Below are positions 1-8,449 of a stretch of DNA of 18,571 nt, piece after piece. Numbering within the stretch: the first letter of the stretch is position 1; each line of letters begins with the position of its first letter. A program made the position numbers and the translations under genes. The stretch covers positions 1 through 18,571 of the forward strand of contig CAKPZY010000034.1 in assembly GCA_934215475.1 (NCBI GenBank), in the 5' to 3' direction. The notes under the pieces are model-generated. The model made no database searches. It had not been told where the DNA came from and saw only the letters and a list, made by a program, of their open reading frames with translations. The stretch is from an uncultured Ligilactobacillus sp. (lineage in GTDB: Bacteria > Bacillota > Bacilli > Lactobacillales > Lactobacillaceae).

Positions 1-2
1 CC

Positions 3-59
3 CTGGAGGCCTTCATGAATCATATTACAAATGAACAACTGCAAGAATTTCTAACTTAA
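3..59 (+). CDS. C-terminal end of an unidentified upstream gene (partial)
   Basis: An open frame enters from the left edge and reads LEAFMNHITNEQLQEFLT before a TAA at 57-59. The mix of charged and hydrophobic residues looks like a real protein C-terminus, and it ends 23 bases before the ATG of the lysyl-phosphatidylglycerol synthase gene on the same strand with no terminator between, so the two are probably co-transcribed. Eighteen residues are too few to name a family. An ATG at 15 sits behind a TGGAGG, but a 14-residue peptide there is a less likely reading than the tail of a longer gene. Confidence 0.5.
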   Translation: MEAFMNHITNEQLQEFLT

Positions 60-82
60 TTTGACATTTAGCAATTAATAAT

Positions 83-1747
83 ATGGGGGAACGTTTTAAC
101 AAATATTTCCAGGAGATCCCGCAAAATATTATCCAAAGAACAGCGCAGTTTTTGTTGACTGGCTTTTTATTTGGTTCTGGTATAGCGATGTTAGTAAGTT
201 CTGTTATTCCAAACTTTGCCGCATCAAACAAATATTTTATTAGCATATATCCCTATACATTTTTCTTTTTAAACCAAATCAACAGTATTCTAATGGCTTT
301 TGTTCTCATCGCTGCTGGGGTTGGAACAGCTGCCAGAGTTAAAAAGGCCTTCAGTTTAACCATTATCGTGCTTGTAATTGCCATTTTGAATACTTTGAGA
401 TGGCTGCTGATTTATGGTGAATTTTCATGGTCTTTCATTTTATTCCTGTTTTGTGTTTTATTACTGACGTGGGTTTCTTGGGGAGCATATTACCGCGAGC
501 GTATGGCTCCATCCTGGGGTTTGGTATCGTGGACGATTGCAATTTATATCGTCACTTTTGTGACTTATGGGATAGTCGGTGTCTTGAATCGTCCCAACAC
601 CCATCATAATTTTACGGTCCCTCATTTCCTTTTCTTTCCTTCTCAAAAAGTATGGTTGGGAGGTTTTTTCGGTTTAATATTAGCCGCAGTCATATTGTTC
701 GTATTTTTACGTTATTTTTCAAAAGATACTCATTCCAAAATACAACAAGCCTTAGATTTTAACCGCATTGGTAATGTTATTGCACAATTTGGTGGGAACG
801 AAATCTCTCATCTAGGTTTTATACGTGATAAACAAATGTATGTTTATCAAGCTGATGGTAAAGACCAGCTGATCTTTCTTTTCAGGAAAAAAGCTGACAA
901 ATTGATCGTTTTAGGTGAGCCCTTTGGAAATCAGGCTTATTTACAAGCAGGGTTGGCCCAATTTATGGATGATGCAGATCGGGAGGATTTTACGCTTATT
1001 TTTTATGAAGCAAGTAGAGCACTGACAATGCAATTACATGAATGGGGTTTTGATTTCTTTAAGAATGGTGAAGAAGGGTTTGTAGATTTAACTACATTCA
1101 CCATGAACGGCAAAAAGATGCGGGGAGAAAGAGCCCTGGTCAATAAATTCAAGCGTGAAGGATATAAGTTTAAGCTCTTGCAACCACCATTTTCACCAGA
1201 AATTATGAGAGAACTTCATCAAGTTTCAGACGAATGGCTGGGTAAAGAAACTGAAAAGGGTTTTTCTCTTGGATATTTTGTACCAGATTACCTCAACCGG
1301 GCTCCAGTTGCTGTAGTTTATGATCATAAGGGAGAGATCATTTCGTTTGCGTCTGTCATGCCACAAGGCAATACTAAAATTATTTCGATCGATTTAATGC
1401 GTTCCAGGAAAGATGCACCTTCAGGTATAATGGACTTTCTTCTGGTCAACTTTTTTGAGAGTGCCAGGACCGAGGGCTATACATCCTTTAATTTTGGTAT
1501 GGCACCTTTGGCAGGGGTAGGTATTTCACATTTTAGTTTTCTTGAAGAACGTATTTCTCATATGATTTACGAATATGGTTACAAACTATATGGCTTTCAA
1601 GGATTGCGGGAATACAAAGCAAAATATGTCTCTAAATGGGTGCCTAAGTATATTGCTTATCGAAAGAAACGCTCACTGATTTATACAGTTTTACAGGTTC
1701 TCCAAGTTGTCAATTCGCCGATCCACCGTGGCCACGAAAGAACATAA
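83..1747 (+). CDS. mprF: Lysyl-phosphatidylglycerol synthase, MprF C-terminal type (no flippase half)
   Basis: Membrane protein of 554 residues expected to transfer an amino acid, usually lysine, from charged tRNA to phosphatidylglycerol, lowering negative surface charge and protecting against cationic peptides. About six membrane segments are visible (near residues 23-43, 62-82, 90-108, 115-135, 143-167, 188-210). A soluble DUF2156/LPG_synthase_C domain follows, from about 225 to 530. Its hallmarks are present: DLMRSRKDAPSGIMDFLL, FNFGMAPLAGVG, the YGYKLYGFQGLREYKAKY stretch and a W-P-Y-AYR ending. Full MprF proteins are about 840-870 residues with an N-terminal flippase of about eight segments; that half is absent and no separate flippase is in the window. 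The ATG at 83 has no convincing Shine-Dalgarno sequence, but an in-frame TGA at 62-64 leaves little room for an earlier start. It lies directly upstream of the dlt operon, another surface-charge system, but a terminator separates them. The symbol is by family; the substrate amino acid is inferred. Confidence 0.85.
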   Translation: MGERFNKYFQEIPQNIIQRTAQFLLTGFLFGSGIAMLVSSVIPNFAASNKYFISIYPYTFFFLNQINSILMAFVLIAAGVGTAARVKKAFSLTIIVLVIAILNTLRWLLIYGEFSWSFILFLFCVLLLTWVSWGAYYRERMAPSWGLVSWTIAIYIVTFVTYGIVGVLNRPNTHHNFTVPHFLFFPSQKVWLGGFFGLILAAVILFVFLRYFSKDTHSKIQQALDFNRIGNVIAQFGGNEISHLGFIRDKQMYVYQADGKDQLIFLFRKKADKLIVLGEPFGNQAYLQAGLAQFMDDADREDFTLIFYEASRALTMQLHEWGFDFFKNGEEGFVDLTTFTMNGKKMRGERALVNKFKREGYKFKLLQPPFSPEIMRELHQVSDEWLGKETEKGFSLGYFVPDYLNRAPVAVVYDHKGEIISFASVMPQGNTKIISIDLMRSRKDAPSGIMDFLLVNFFESARTEGYTSFNFGMAPLAGVGISHFSFLEERISHMIYEYGYKLYGFQGLREYKAKYVSKWVPKYIAYRKKRSLIYTVLQVLQVVNSPIHRGHERT

Positions 1748-1803
1748 AATTTTGCCGCTAACAATGATGTATATATTTATGAGCTGTCCAGATTCGCTGG
1801 TCA

Positions 1804-1820
1804 AATACAAACGTTGTATT
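1804..1820. repeat. Perfect inverted repeat AATACAA-ACG-TTGTATT
   Basis: Two perfect 7-base arms around a 3-base centre lie just after the mprF-like gene and before its terminator. It could be a protein-binding operator or a small RNA hairpin. It has no T-run of its own and is about 200 bases from the dlt -10 box, so its role is unclear. Confidence 0.4.
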
Positions 1821-1849
1821 TATTCATCCAAATGAACGAATTTTTTTCT

Positions 1850-1891
1850 AGGTAACATGGTTAATTCAAACCACTTGTTACCTATTTTTTT
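1850..1891 (+). terminator. Rho-independent terminator after the mprF-like gene
   Basis: AGGTAAC at 1850-1856 pairs with GTTACCT at 1877-1883, with an inner GGTT/AACC pairing, and is followed by seven T's at 1885-1891. It ends the mprF-like transcript and separates it from the dlt operon. Confidence 0.85.
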
Positions 1892-1936
1892 GTATCAAAA
1901 TCCCGTGTATATCAAACCTTAATTCTTAATTATTAG

Positions 1937-2024
1937 ATAAATTGACCATAAATAGTAAAGTTCGTTAATTTATTGATAAGGTGAAACGGATTTGTGATTG
2001 GTCAAACTAAATAGAGACTATAAT
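1937..2024 (+). promoter_or_regulatory. Probable dlt operon promoter region
   Basis: The 167 bases between the terminator and dltX hold no gene. A consensus TATAAT lies at 2019-2024, 34 bases before the dltX start. Its -35 is weak: TTGGTC at 1998-2003 is the nearest match but gives only 15 bases of spacing. A second possible promoter upstream has TTGACC at 1942-1947 and TTAATT at 1965-1970, 17 bases apart, flanked by the 7-base inverted repeat ATAAATT (1937-1943)/AATTTAT (1967-1973). A weak -35 suggests an activator or a regulated promoter, but no known dlt regulator site can be assigned. Confidence 0.5.
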
Positions 2025-2058
2025 GACTTATCGATCAGCTGGAAATGGGTGATAAAAT

Positions 2059-2208
2059 GTGAAAATATTTTTAAAAAAAATGTGGCAGTCTGATATAACT
2101 CATTTTATTTTTAAGACCGCCTTATACTTAATAATATTTTTGGGTGTTATGTATTTGTATAGCTACAGCGGAGTGGGACAACCTAAATTCATTTATAACG
2201 AATTCTAA
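2059..2208 (+). CDS. dltX: DltX, small membrane protein of teichoic acid D-alanylation
   Basis: A 49-residue protein from a GTG start, with a GGGTGAT ribosome site a few bases upstream. It has a basic N-terminus (KIFLKKMW), one membrane segment (about residues 21-34, ALYLIIFLGVMYLY) and the C-terminal end FIYNEF, which is the hallmark of DltX. DltX occurs as the first gene of dlt operons and takes part in moving D-alanine across the membrane, working with DltB, DltC and DltD. The stop lies 24 bases before the GTG proposed for dltA. It is easily missed because of its length and GTG start. Identification rests on size, topology, the C-terminal motif and position, which together are strong. Confidence 0.9.
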   Translation: MKIFLKKMWQSDITHFIFKTALYLIIFLGVMYLYSYSGVGQPKFIYNEF

Positions 2209-2232
2209 AAAATATTGTTGGAAGTGGTATTA

Positions 2233-3767
2233 GTGGATAAGAGAGAAAATATATTAGCACGAATAGATCGTTGGGCCAAAAAAAACCTGAACAACCTGTT
2301 TATGATTATTTAGGAAAGCAATATACCTATCTGCAGCTGCGAGATTATTCAGATAATTTGGCTAATTACTTAGTGCAACAGGGGCTTCCTGACAAGGCAC
2401 CGATCATTGTTTTTGGAGGGCAGGATTTTGCAATGTTGGCCAGTTTTCTTGGTGTTGCTAAAGCCGGTCATCCTTATATTCCTGTAGATGCAGGCTCTCC
2501 CGCAAAAAGGTTATGTGACATTGAAAAAAAATCTAAAGCCTGTTTCTGTATCGCTTTAGAAAAATTGCCAGAGACTGTTTCGATGCCAGGCATATTGGAT
2601 AGACAAATGGTTAACACGATCTTTCAGCGGACACATCAATTCTCCAAAATTGATCATTTTGTTACTGCTAATGATTGCTTTTATATTATTTTTACATCAG
2701 GTACTACTGGATCACCGAAGGGCGTTCAAATCACCCATGATAATTTATTGGACTTTGTTAACTGGATGAACAGTGGTTTTGGTTTAACAGCGCATGAAAA
2801 TTGCCTTGTCCAACCGCTATTTTCATTTGATTTATCAGTTATGGCTATTTATCCCAGCTTGTTTGCGGGTCGTAAAATGGTGGCTCTCCCAAAGGAAACC
2901 GCCACTGACTTTAAAGAACTTTTCGCGGTTTTACCCAAGCTCGAAATTAATGAATGGATCTCAACTCCCTCTTTTATGGAAGTTTGCATGCTGAGTCAGA
3001 AATTTTCGCAAGAAACTTTACCTGGACTGAAGCAAATAATTTTTTGCGGTGAGGAATTGCTGCCGCACATAGCCAAGCAAGTGAAAAATCGTTTTCCCAA
3101 TGCCCACATATACAATACCTATGGTCCAACAGAAACTACCGTTGCCAAAACAAGCATTGAAATTTCGGACAAAATTTTACAAGAACATTCACGATTGCCT
3201 ATAGGGTACGCAGCGCCAGGCACAGATGTCTTATTATTAGATCAAAATGATCAGTTGGATCCCGCCGGGGAAATGGGTGAGATCGTCATCTTAGGTCCTG
3301 GTGTATCCAAAGGCTATGTGAATGAACCGCAAAAAACAGCAAATGTTTTTAAGTTCATGAATGATCGTTTTGCATATAAAACCGGAGATTTGGGTCGCAT
3401 TGAAACTAATGGACTTATTTTTTATCATGGGCGCAAAGATTTTCAAGTTAAATTGCACGGCTATCGAATTGAACTGGAAGATGTTGATCATCATTTACAA
3501 CAGTTGCCAGAAATAAGGCAAGCAGTCACAATTCCTGAATACACAGTAGATGGTCAGATCCAACGTTTGGCGGCGTATGTAGTTTTGCAAGATGGTAATA
3601 TTCCGCAAAACCAATTCCATGAGGGACTGGAACTAAAAAAAGCACTGGCTGACACCACGATGGATTATATGATCCCTGCTCGGTTTATTTTTACAACATC
3701 TTTGCCGTTGACCTCAAATGGGAAAGTTGACCGAAAAACACTGATGATGAGAGGGGTCACTAGTTAA
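2233..3767 (+). CDS. dltA: DltA, D-alanine--D-alanyl carrier protein ligase, with an apparent frameshift near the N-terminus
   Basis: Cytoplasmic adenylating enzyme that activates D-alanine with ATP and loads it on DltC. The main frame (to 3767) shows all the acyl-adenylate core motifs: FTSGTTGSPKG, YNTYGPTETT, YKTGDLGRI, GRKDFQVKLHGYRIELEDVD and SNGKVDRKTL. In that frame the first possible start is a TTG at 2271 with no ribosome site, giving 498 residues. The natural N-terminus (DKRENILARIDRWAKK) lies in another frame starting at GTG 2233. The two join in the A8 run at 2278-2285: one extra A, or a -1 ribosomal slip, gives WAKKKPEQPVYDYLG and a 511-residue protein of usual DltA length. Without the slip, translation from 2233 stops at TAG 2311. 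This may be a sequencing or assembly error, a natural mutation, or slippage, since the zero-frame heptamer is A AAA AAC. The stop overlaps the dltB start by one base (TAATG). Confidence 0.88.
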
Positions 3768-4963
3768 TGCCAAATTTACAACCATATGAAAACCCAAGTT
3801 ATTTTATAGCGTTGGGGTTGGGGCTGATACTTATCATAGTGGGTTTATATTTTGGAAAAAGATTTAGATGGTATGAGAACATATTTTCATTAATTTTTTT
3901 GTTTTTGGCCTTTGATGGAACGCATAGTTCGCAAGCCGTGGCCTTGTGTGCATATATAGTTTTTGAAACAGTATTGATCAGAATATATTTAAGTTTGCGG
4001 ATCAAATATAATTATGCGTGGATGATTTATGCTGCAGTCATATTGTCTATTTTGCCGCTAGTGATAGTTAAAGTTACTCCTGCAATTAATAATGGACATA
4101 ATTCTTTGCTGGGATTTTTGGGTATTAGTTATATTACTTTTAAAGTCGTAGGAATGTTAATGGAAATCAGAGATGGAATGATCAAAGAATTCTCGTTCAA
4201 TAAAATATTGCATTTTTTACTGTTCTTCCCTACGATTTCTTCTGGACCGATCGACCGTTATCGGCGATTCGTCAAAGATTACCAAACCGTTCCGGCTCAA
4301 AAAGAGTACGTTAAAATGCTGGATAAGGGTATTTGGAAGATAATGCTTGGTTTTTTGTATAAATTTCTGCTTGCTTATTTTTTTGGTTCATTTTTGTTAC
4401 CGATGGTGTCAAAAGAGGCTTTATTTCAGAGAGGGCTGTCTTGGTATCTCTTAGCATATATGTATGTTTATGCGATGTATTTGTTCTTTGATTTTGCTGG
4501 GTATAGTCTTTTTGCAATCGGTACTAGTTATTTAATGGGAATAAAAACACCGGACAACTTTAATCGACCGTTTATTTCTGCCAATATCAAGGAATTCTGG
4601 CAACGTTGGCATATGACTTTATCTTTTTGGTTCCGCGATTACATTTATATGCGCCTTGTATTTACATTAATGAAGAAAAAGGTTTTTAAAAGCCAGGTGG
4701 TAACGGCTAATGCGGGGTATCTAACCTTATTTATAATAATGGGCTTTTGGCATGGCTTGACCTGGTATTATATTGTTTATGGTCTTTTCCATGCCAGTGC
4801 AATGATCATTTGTGATTGGTGGCAAAGATTCAAGAAAAAACATCGTTCTGATATTCCAAGCAACCGTGTGACTAAATGTTGTGCAATTGCTATCACTTTT
4901 AACCTGGTATGTTTTAGTTTTTTGATATTTTCTGGTTTCTTAAATCAATTATTTTTCAGTTAA
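3767..4963 (+). CDS. dltB: DltB, MBOAT-family D-alanyl transfer protein
   Basis: Polytopic membrane O-acyltransferase of 398 residues that takes D-alanine from DltC at the inner face and passes it across the membrane for teichoic acid esterification. It shows many hydrophobic segments and the MBOAT core: FFDFAGYSLFAIG, PDNFNRPF, NIKEFWQRWHMTLSFWFRDY and GFWHGLTWYY, the last carrying the presumed catalytic histidine. Length matches the family (about 400). The ATG overlaps the dltA stop in TAATG, so translation is probably coupled, which means the dltA frameshift could also affect DltB output. Identity is certain from family features and from its place between dltA and dltC. Confidence 0.97.
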   Translation: MPNLQPYENPSYFIALGLGLILIIVGLYFGKRFRWYENIFSLIFLFLAFDGTHSSQAVALCAYIVFETVLIRIYLSLRIKYNYAWMIYAAVILSILPLVIVKVTPAINNGHNSLLGFLGISYITFKVVGMLMEIRDGMIKEFSFNKILHFLLFFPTISSGPIDRYRRFVKDYQTVPAQKEYVKMLDKGIWKIMLGFLYKFLLAYFFGSFLLPMVSKEALFQRGLSWYLLAYMYVYAMYLFFDFAGYSLFAIGTSYLMGIKTPDNFNRPFISANIKEFWQRWHMTLSFWFRDYIYMRLVFTLMKKKVFKSQVVTANAGYLTLFIIMGFWHGLTWYYIVYGLFHASAMIICDWWQRFKKKHRSDIPSNRVTKCCAIAITFNLVCFSFLIFSGFLNQLFFS

Positions 4964-5012
4964 CTTATTGTGAAGTGGAATTTATCCCCTTAAAAAGATA
5001 GAGGTTATGGAA

Positions 5013-5246
5013 ATGAATGAAAAAATTATGACTATACTGAAAGATTTAACAGGTTCGGATGAAGTAGAAAAAAATAAAGATGTCGATTTGTTTACTAACG
5101 GGCTGCTAGATTCAATGGGGACTGTGCAATTGTTATTAGAACTCCAGTCGGAATTTGATGTTGATGTACCGATTTCAGAATTGGACAGAAATGAATGGAA
5201 TACACCGAACAAAATTATAGCGAAAGTTTCTGATCTGCAAGCATGA
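5013..5246 (+). CDS. dltC: DltC, D-alanyl carrier protein
   Basis: Acyl-carrier-like protein of 77 residues that holds D-alanine as a thioester on 4'-phosphopantetheine. The attachment serine is Ser34 in GLLDSMGTV, and the WNTPNK motif near the C-terminus is typical of DltC. Two in-frame ATGs exist, at 5007 and 5013. I chose 5013 because the GAGG at 5001-5004 is 8 bases from it but only 2 bases from 5007. The 49 bases after dltB hold no terminator. The stop overlaps the dltD start in ATGA (5243-5246), which suggests coupled translation. Confidence 0.95.
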   Translation: MNEKIMTILKDLTGSDEVEKNKDVDLFTNGLLDSMGTVQLLLELQSEFDVDVPISELDRNEWNTPNKIIAKVSDLQA

Positions 5247-6517
5247 ATAATAAGAAGAAATTATTGCAAATTTTTGGGCCGATCGTTGCGGCATTTGTAA
5301 TTTTATTTGGATTTTTCTCGTTCCCCTTTAAAATCAATTTTGCAGACAAAGGTAAATTGTATGTTGCGTCATTGTCTCAGTCCGCTAACGTCTTTAAAGG
5401 GACACAGCTTAAGCAGCAGGCCTTTAAAAGCGATTATGTTCCTTTTTTTGGATCTTCAGAATGGTCACGAATAGATTCCTTTAACCCAGTCGTCTTAGCT
5501 CATCATTACCAGCGCGGCTATCAGCCATTTTTGCTGGGAGCTCGTGGGTCACAATCACTTTCTCAATTTTGGGGGATGCAAGGCATTAACTCTGACATCA
5601 AAGATAAAAAAGCTGTGTTCGTGATCTCACCGCAGTGGTTTGTGCCTCAAGGCATAGATCCGGATGGCTTTGATTTGTATTACTCTAATATACAATCAGT
5701 CACTTGGTTGGAGCACGCTCATAACGATCAAATGGACAGATTTGCTGCGCAACGCTTATTGGATATGCCTGCATCGCATACTAATAAGGTGATCGAACAG
5801 TGTTTATTAGAAGTTGCAGCAGGGCAGAAGATAAATAAAATACAAAGGGTTTATTTAAGACTTAAGTCTAATGAATTGCGCCACGAAGAAGAATTATTTT
5901 CCTTGATCCGTTTGCGTAATCGCAGGACGTTAGTCAATAAAGCAGGAGCAAAGCTGCCGGCAAAGTATGACTTTCATGAATTAACTGACTTAGCAGATGC
6001 ACAGGGGAAAATGCGTACGACTAATAACAAATTTGGAATAGGTAATCATTTTTGGACGCAGCGGCTGGTACACAGTTACCAACGATTACAGAATAAACAA
6101 AAAAAGCTGAATTATGAATCTTCCCCGGAATATCGCGATTTTCAATTGGTGTTGGCACAACTTGCTAAAGATCATGTTCGCGTTTTATTTGTTATTCCGC
6201 CTGTCAATCAGAAATGGGCAGAGTATACGGGATTATCGTCAGCTATGCTTGAGCGTTTTGACCAAAAAATAAATTATCAGCTGCGCAGCCAAGGATTTAC
6301 TGACATTGCAGATTTTTCGCACGATGGGCAGCAAAAGTACTTTATGAATGACACGATCCATTTTGGATGGAAAGGATGGTTACTTTTAGACTCATACGTG
6401 AGACCATTCATGTCACTGCCAAACAAAGCAATGAATTACCATATTAATTCTCAGTTTTATTCGTTGAAATGGCAAAGGCTCCATGGTCAACAATTGGATA
6501 ATTATTTACTGCAATGA
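5243..6517 (+). CDS. dltD: DltD, D-alanyl-lipoteichoic acid biosynthesis protein
   Basis: Membrane-anchored protein of 424 residues acting outside the membrane in the last steps of D-alanine transfer to teichoic acid. One N-terminal membrane segment is seen at about residues 9-28. The SGNH-like active site is present: GSSEWSR at 70-76 (nucleophilic serine), and Asp370 and His373 in [11 protein letters not shown]. The conserved GARGSQSL and VFVISPQWF stretches are also present. Its ATG overlaps the dltC stop by four bases. No terminator follows; the next gene starts 46 bases later on the same strand, so the operon appears to continue. Confidence 0.97.
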   Translation: MNNKKKLLQIFGPIVAAFVILFGFFSFPFKINFADKGKLYVASLSQSANVFKGTQLKQQAFKSDYVPFFGSSEWSRIDSFNPVVLAHHYQRGYQPFLLGARGSQSLSQFWGMQGINSDIKDKKAVFVISPQWFVPQGIDPDGFDLYYSNIQSVTWLEHAHNDQMDRFAAQRLLDMPASHTNKVIEQCLLEVAAGQKINKIQRVYLRLKSNELRHEEELFSLIRLRNRRTLVNKAGAKLPAKYDFHELTDLADAQGKMRTTNNKFGIGNHFWTQRLVHSYQRLQNKQKKLNYESSPEYRDFQLVLAQLAKDHVRVLFVIPPVNQKWAEYTGLSSAMLERFDQKINYQLRSQGFTDIADFSHDGQQKYFMNDTIHFGWKGWLLLDSYVRPFMSLPNKAMNYHINSQFYSLKWQRLHGQQLDNYLLQ

Positions 6518-6563
6518 AGCAGATAATAAAGTAATATTTTTCTCCATCGTTTGAGGTGAAAAA

Positions 6564-7727
6564 ATGAATCAAAAAAAGATCAACATTTTTTTGGCATTAA
6601 TTTTTACAATAACATTCTTAGTTCTGATTTACTTTGCAGCAAATAAGTGGATAAATAGGGAAGCTTCACAGACCAATGAACAAACGATAAGCATGCAAAA
6701 AAATAGAACTCGTAAATTGAAGAAGAAACAAAAAGCAAATAGCGGCAGAGTTCTGAGCAGCCCAGGCGTCATAAATCATGCTTCTTCTATTGATAAGTAC
6801 TTGCAAAAACGGCACTTTACGGGCAATGTATTGATAGCTGACAATGGGCACATAATTTTAGAAAAAGGCTATGGCCAAGCGAATGTCAAAAATAATGTCC
6901 CCAATGATCCGCATACTTTATATTTAATTGCTTCGCTAGAAAAAGCATTAGTAGCGACTGCTATCCTGCAATTGGCCCAAGCTGGTAAATTGGATATCAA
7001 CGCACCGATTGGCAGATATTATGCCAATTTTCCTAACGGAAACAAAATTAAGCTTAAAAATTTGCTTGCGCATACGTCAGGATTGAGCGGACTGAAACAA
7101 AGCATTCAGAAAGATTGGTTTACCCAAACTACGCCGGCTTTATTACTCCAAATTATGCTTAATGGGATAAACCGGCAACCGGGTACCTGGAACTATTCCG
7201 ATGCTAATTATATTGTTTTAGCCAATTTGGTTCAAAAAGTTAGTCATCAGTCTTTGCAGAAATATTTAGAAGTGCACGTCTTGTTACCTTCAGGTATTCG
7301 TGATGCTGGTTTTGGCGGAGAAAATTTTTATCGCCTACCGCAATCTGCGATTGGATATGCAGCTGATGGAAAACAGGTCGTACCACTGCCAAATTTCAAT
7401 TTACTTTTTGGTGCTGGAAGTGTTTATATGACAGCTAAAGATATGTACTTGTTTGATCAGGCCCTGCTTAATGGGAAACTGATCTCGCCATATTCTGAAC
7501 ACTTAATGTTTACCCCTCAAAGCACCTCTCATTATGGTTTGAGGTTTTATGTTCTGGCAAACAGAATATTTAATAATGGTTTTTTGGGAGGGTTCAGTAC
7601 TACTAATTCATTTTCACGCGCTAATTCTGAATATGTGATCCTTTTTTCTAATAAAGCATCCAATAAAAAAGATAATGTAATAACTATTCGGGACAGTATT
7701 CTTAGCTCTCTTTCTAATACACATTAA
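6564..7727 (+). CDS. Serine hydrolase of the beta-lactamase/PBP4*/FmtA-like family, last gene of the dlt operon
   Basis: Exported, membrane-anchored protein of 387 residues. A membrane segment (about residues 7-26) is followed by a strongly basic linker (about 48-58) and a beta-lactamase-fold domain from about residue 73. The active-site SxxK is SLEK at 124-127, and the second motif is Tyr211-Ser-Asp213 in WNYSDANY, with Asp where most relatives have Asn (YxN). A GGF near the C-terminus sits where class C enzymes have their third motif. The ribosome site is GAGGTGA. It lies 46 bases after dltD with no terminator, so it is probably co-expressed with the dlt genes. FmtA-type members of this fold hydrolyse D-alanyl esters on teichoic acids, so a D-Ala esterase or transesterase role is a reasonable inference. 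A D,D-peptidase or other esterase role is not excluded. Confidence 0.85.
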   Translation: MNQKKINIFLALIFTITFLVLIYFAANKWINREASQTNEQTISMQKNRTRKLKKKQKANSGRVLSSPGVINHASSIDKYLQKRHFTGNVLIADNGHIILEKGYGQANVKNNVPNDPHTLYLIASLEKALVATAILQLAQAGKLDINAPIGRYYANFPNGNKIKLKNLLAHTSGLSGLKQSIQKDWFTQTTPALLLQIMLNGINRQPGTWNYSDANYIVLANLVQKVSHQSLQKYLEVHVLLPSGIRDAGFGGENFYRLPQSAIGYAADGKQVVPLPNFNLLFGAGSVYMTAKDMYLFDQALLNGKLISPYSEHLMFTPQSTSHYGLRFYVLANRIFNNGFLGGFSTTNSFSRANSEYVILFSNKASNKKDNVITIRDSILSSLSNTH

Positions 7728-7931
7728 AATACAGATATTGAATAGTACTTTTATCCAATTATTACATCCTTTTATCACAGAGGTCGTCAGAAGTATGAAT
7801 GGATCGCCAACACAAAGAATCCCTAATAAATAACAGACTACAAGATTCGAAATGGACCAGTAGCCGACAGTATTCCCAGATTAAACCGAGCCGGTGTTTA
7901 GCTTTCTGGATATAATTATTTCATATTTTTA

Positions 7932-7960
7932 TTGACACTTGTCGTTTTAAGCGTTAAATT
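7932..7960 (+). promoter_or_regulatory. Promoter of the T-box leader
   Basis: TTGACA at 7932-7937 and TAAATT at 7955-7960 are 17 bases apart. Between them lies the inverted repeat TTTAA-GCG-TTAAA (7946-7958), well placed to bind a repressor. The 200 bases before it (7728-7931) hold only short open frames with no recognisable product and no clear terminator for the dlt operon. Confidence 0.6.
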
Positions 7961-7979
7961 GGTAACAATTAGAATATGA

Positions 7980-8251
7980 TTAAAGCTGTAAGGGGAATTT
8001 TATCTTTTGGCGTGAGCAGAGAGTCGTTGGTTGGTGCGAAGCGATTCATTAAAATTGATAATGATCATCTCTATGCTGTGTTGTGAAAGTCATTTGATTA
8101 TTAAACAACATTGGGTACACCCATTATTGTGTGAACGTATCGCAATTTTGCCGTACGCGAGAGGTTTTTTATATAAAAACAAACAAAGGTGGTACAGCGC
8201 CCAGACGCCCTTAATTTCTATCAAATTATGATAGAGGTTAAGGGCTTTTTT
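7980..8251 (+). ncRNA. T-box leader, probable isoleucine specifier
   Basis: Transcription-attenuation leader that senses uncharged tRNA. Stem I contains AGAGAG and GTTGGTTGGTGCGAAGC (8019-8042), the conserved distal and AG-bulge sequence of T-boxes. The specifier loop reads ATGATCATCTCT, so the most likely specifier is ATC (isoleucine), at about 8063-8065. The T-box sequence AAAGGTGGTACAGCG is at 8185-8199; its TGGT would pair with ACCA of tRNA-Ile, which has discriminator A. The terminator follows: GCCCTTAA (8207-8214) pairs with TTAAGGGC (8238-8245) around an inner CTATC/GATAG, then six T's to 8251. All parts appear intact. The specifier call is by alignment to the general T-box pattern and is less certain than the T-box itself. 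Confidence 0.88.
8207..8251 (+). terminator. T-box attenuator terminator
   Basis: Eight-base perfect outer stem GCCCTTAA/TTAAGGGC with inner CTATC/GATAG, followed by TTTTTT. In T-box logic this forms when tRNA-Ile is charged and is prevented when uncharged tRNA stabilises the antiterminator with the T-box sequence. Confidence 0.88.
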
Positions 8252-8318
8252 AGTATATTCTATGAAAGCAGCATTTCTTTTTTTAAAGTCTATATTCATG
8301 AAAGGTTGGTGAGGTCTT

Positions 8319-8429
8319 ATGAAACCTGGTATTAAGCAAACAAAAAATGACGGTCCGATTGAGATCAATATTCTTAGATGTTATAGAAGGTCAAAACCCT
8401 TTATGATGATTTGCAAATTTTTCAGTTGA
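8319..8429 (+). other. Short unrecognised open frame between the T-box and the panE-like pseudogene
   Basis: A 36-codon frame starts at ATG 8319 behind GGTGAGG, but with only about 4 bases of spacing. It is rich in Lys and Arg (ILRCYRRSKPF) and I do not recognise it. It may be a real small gene, the remains of the gene the T-box once controlled directly, or chance. Confidence 0.2.
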
Positions 8430-8449
8430 ATATGGAGAGGAAGATAATA

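Noticed and set aside
61..66. TTGACA directly before the mprF-like gene as a -35 box
   Set aside because: The matching -10 position would fall within the coding region after the ATG and shows no TATAAT-like sequence.
2271..2273. TTG as the real dltA start
   Set aside because: There is no ribosome site before it, and it would lose the conserved N-terminal helix found in the adjacent frame.
8090..8368. 92-codon minus-strand open frame
   Set aside because: It runs antisense through the T-box leader and terminator, has no protein family features and is explained by the RNA structure.
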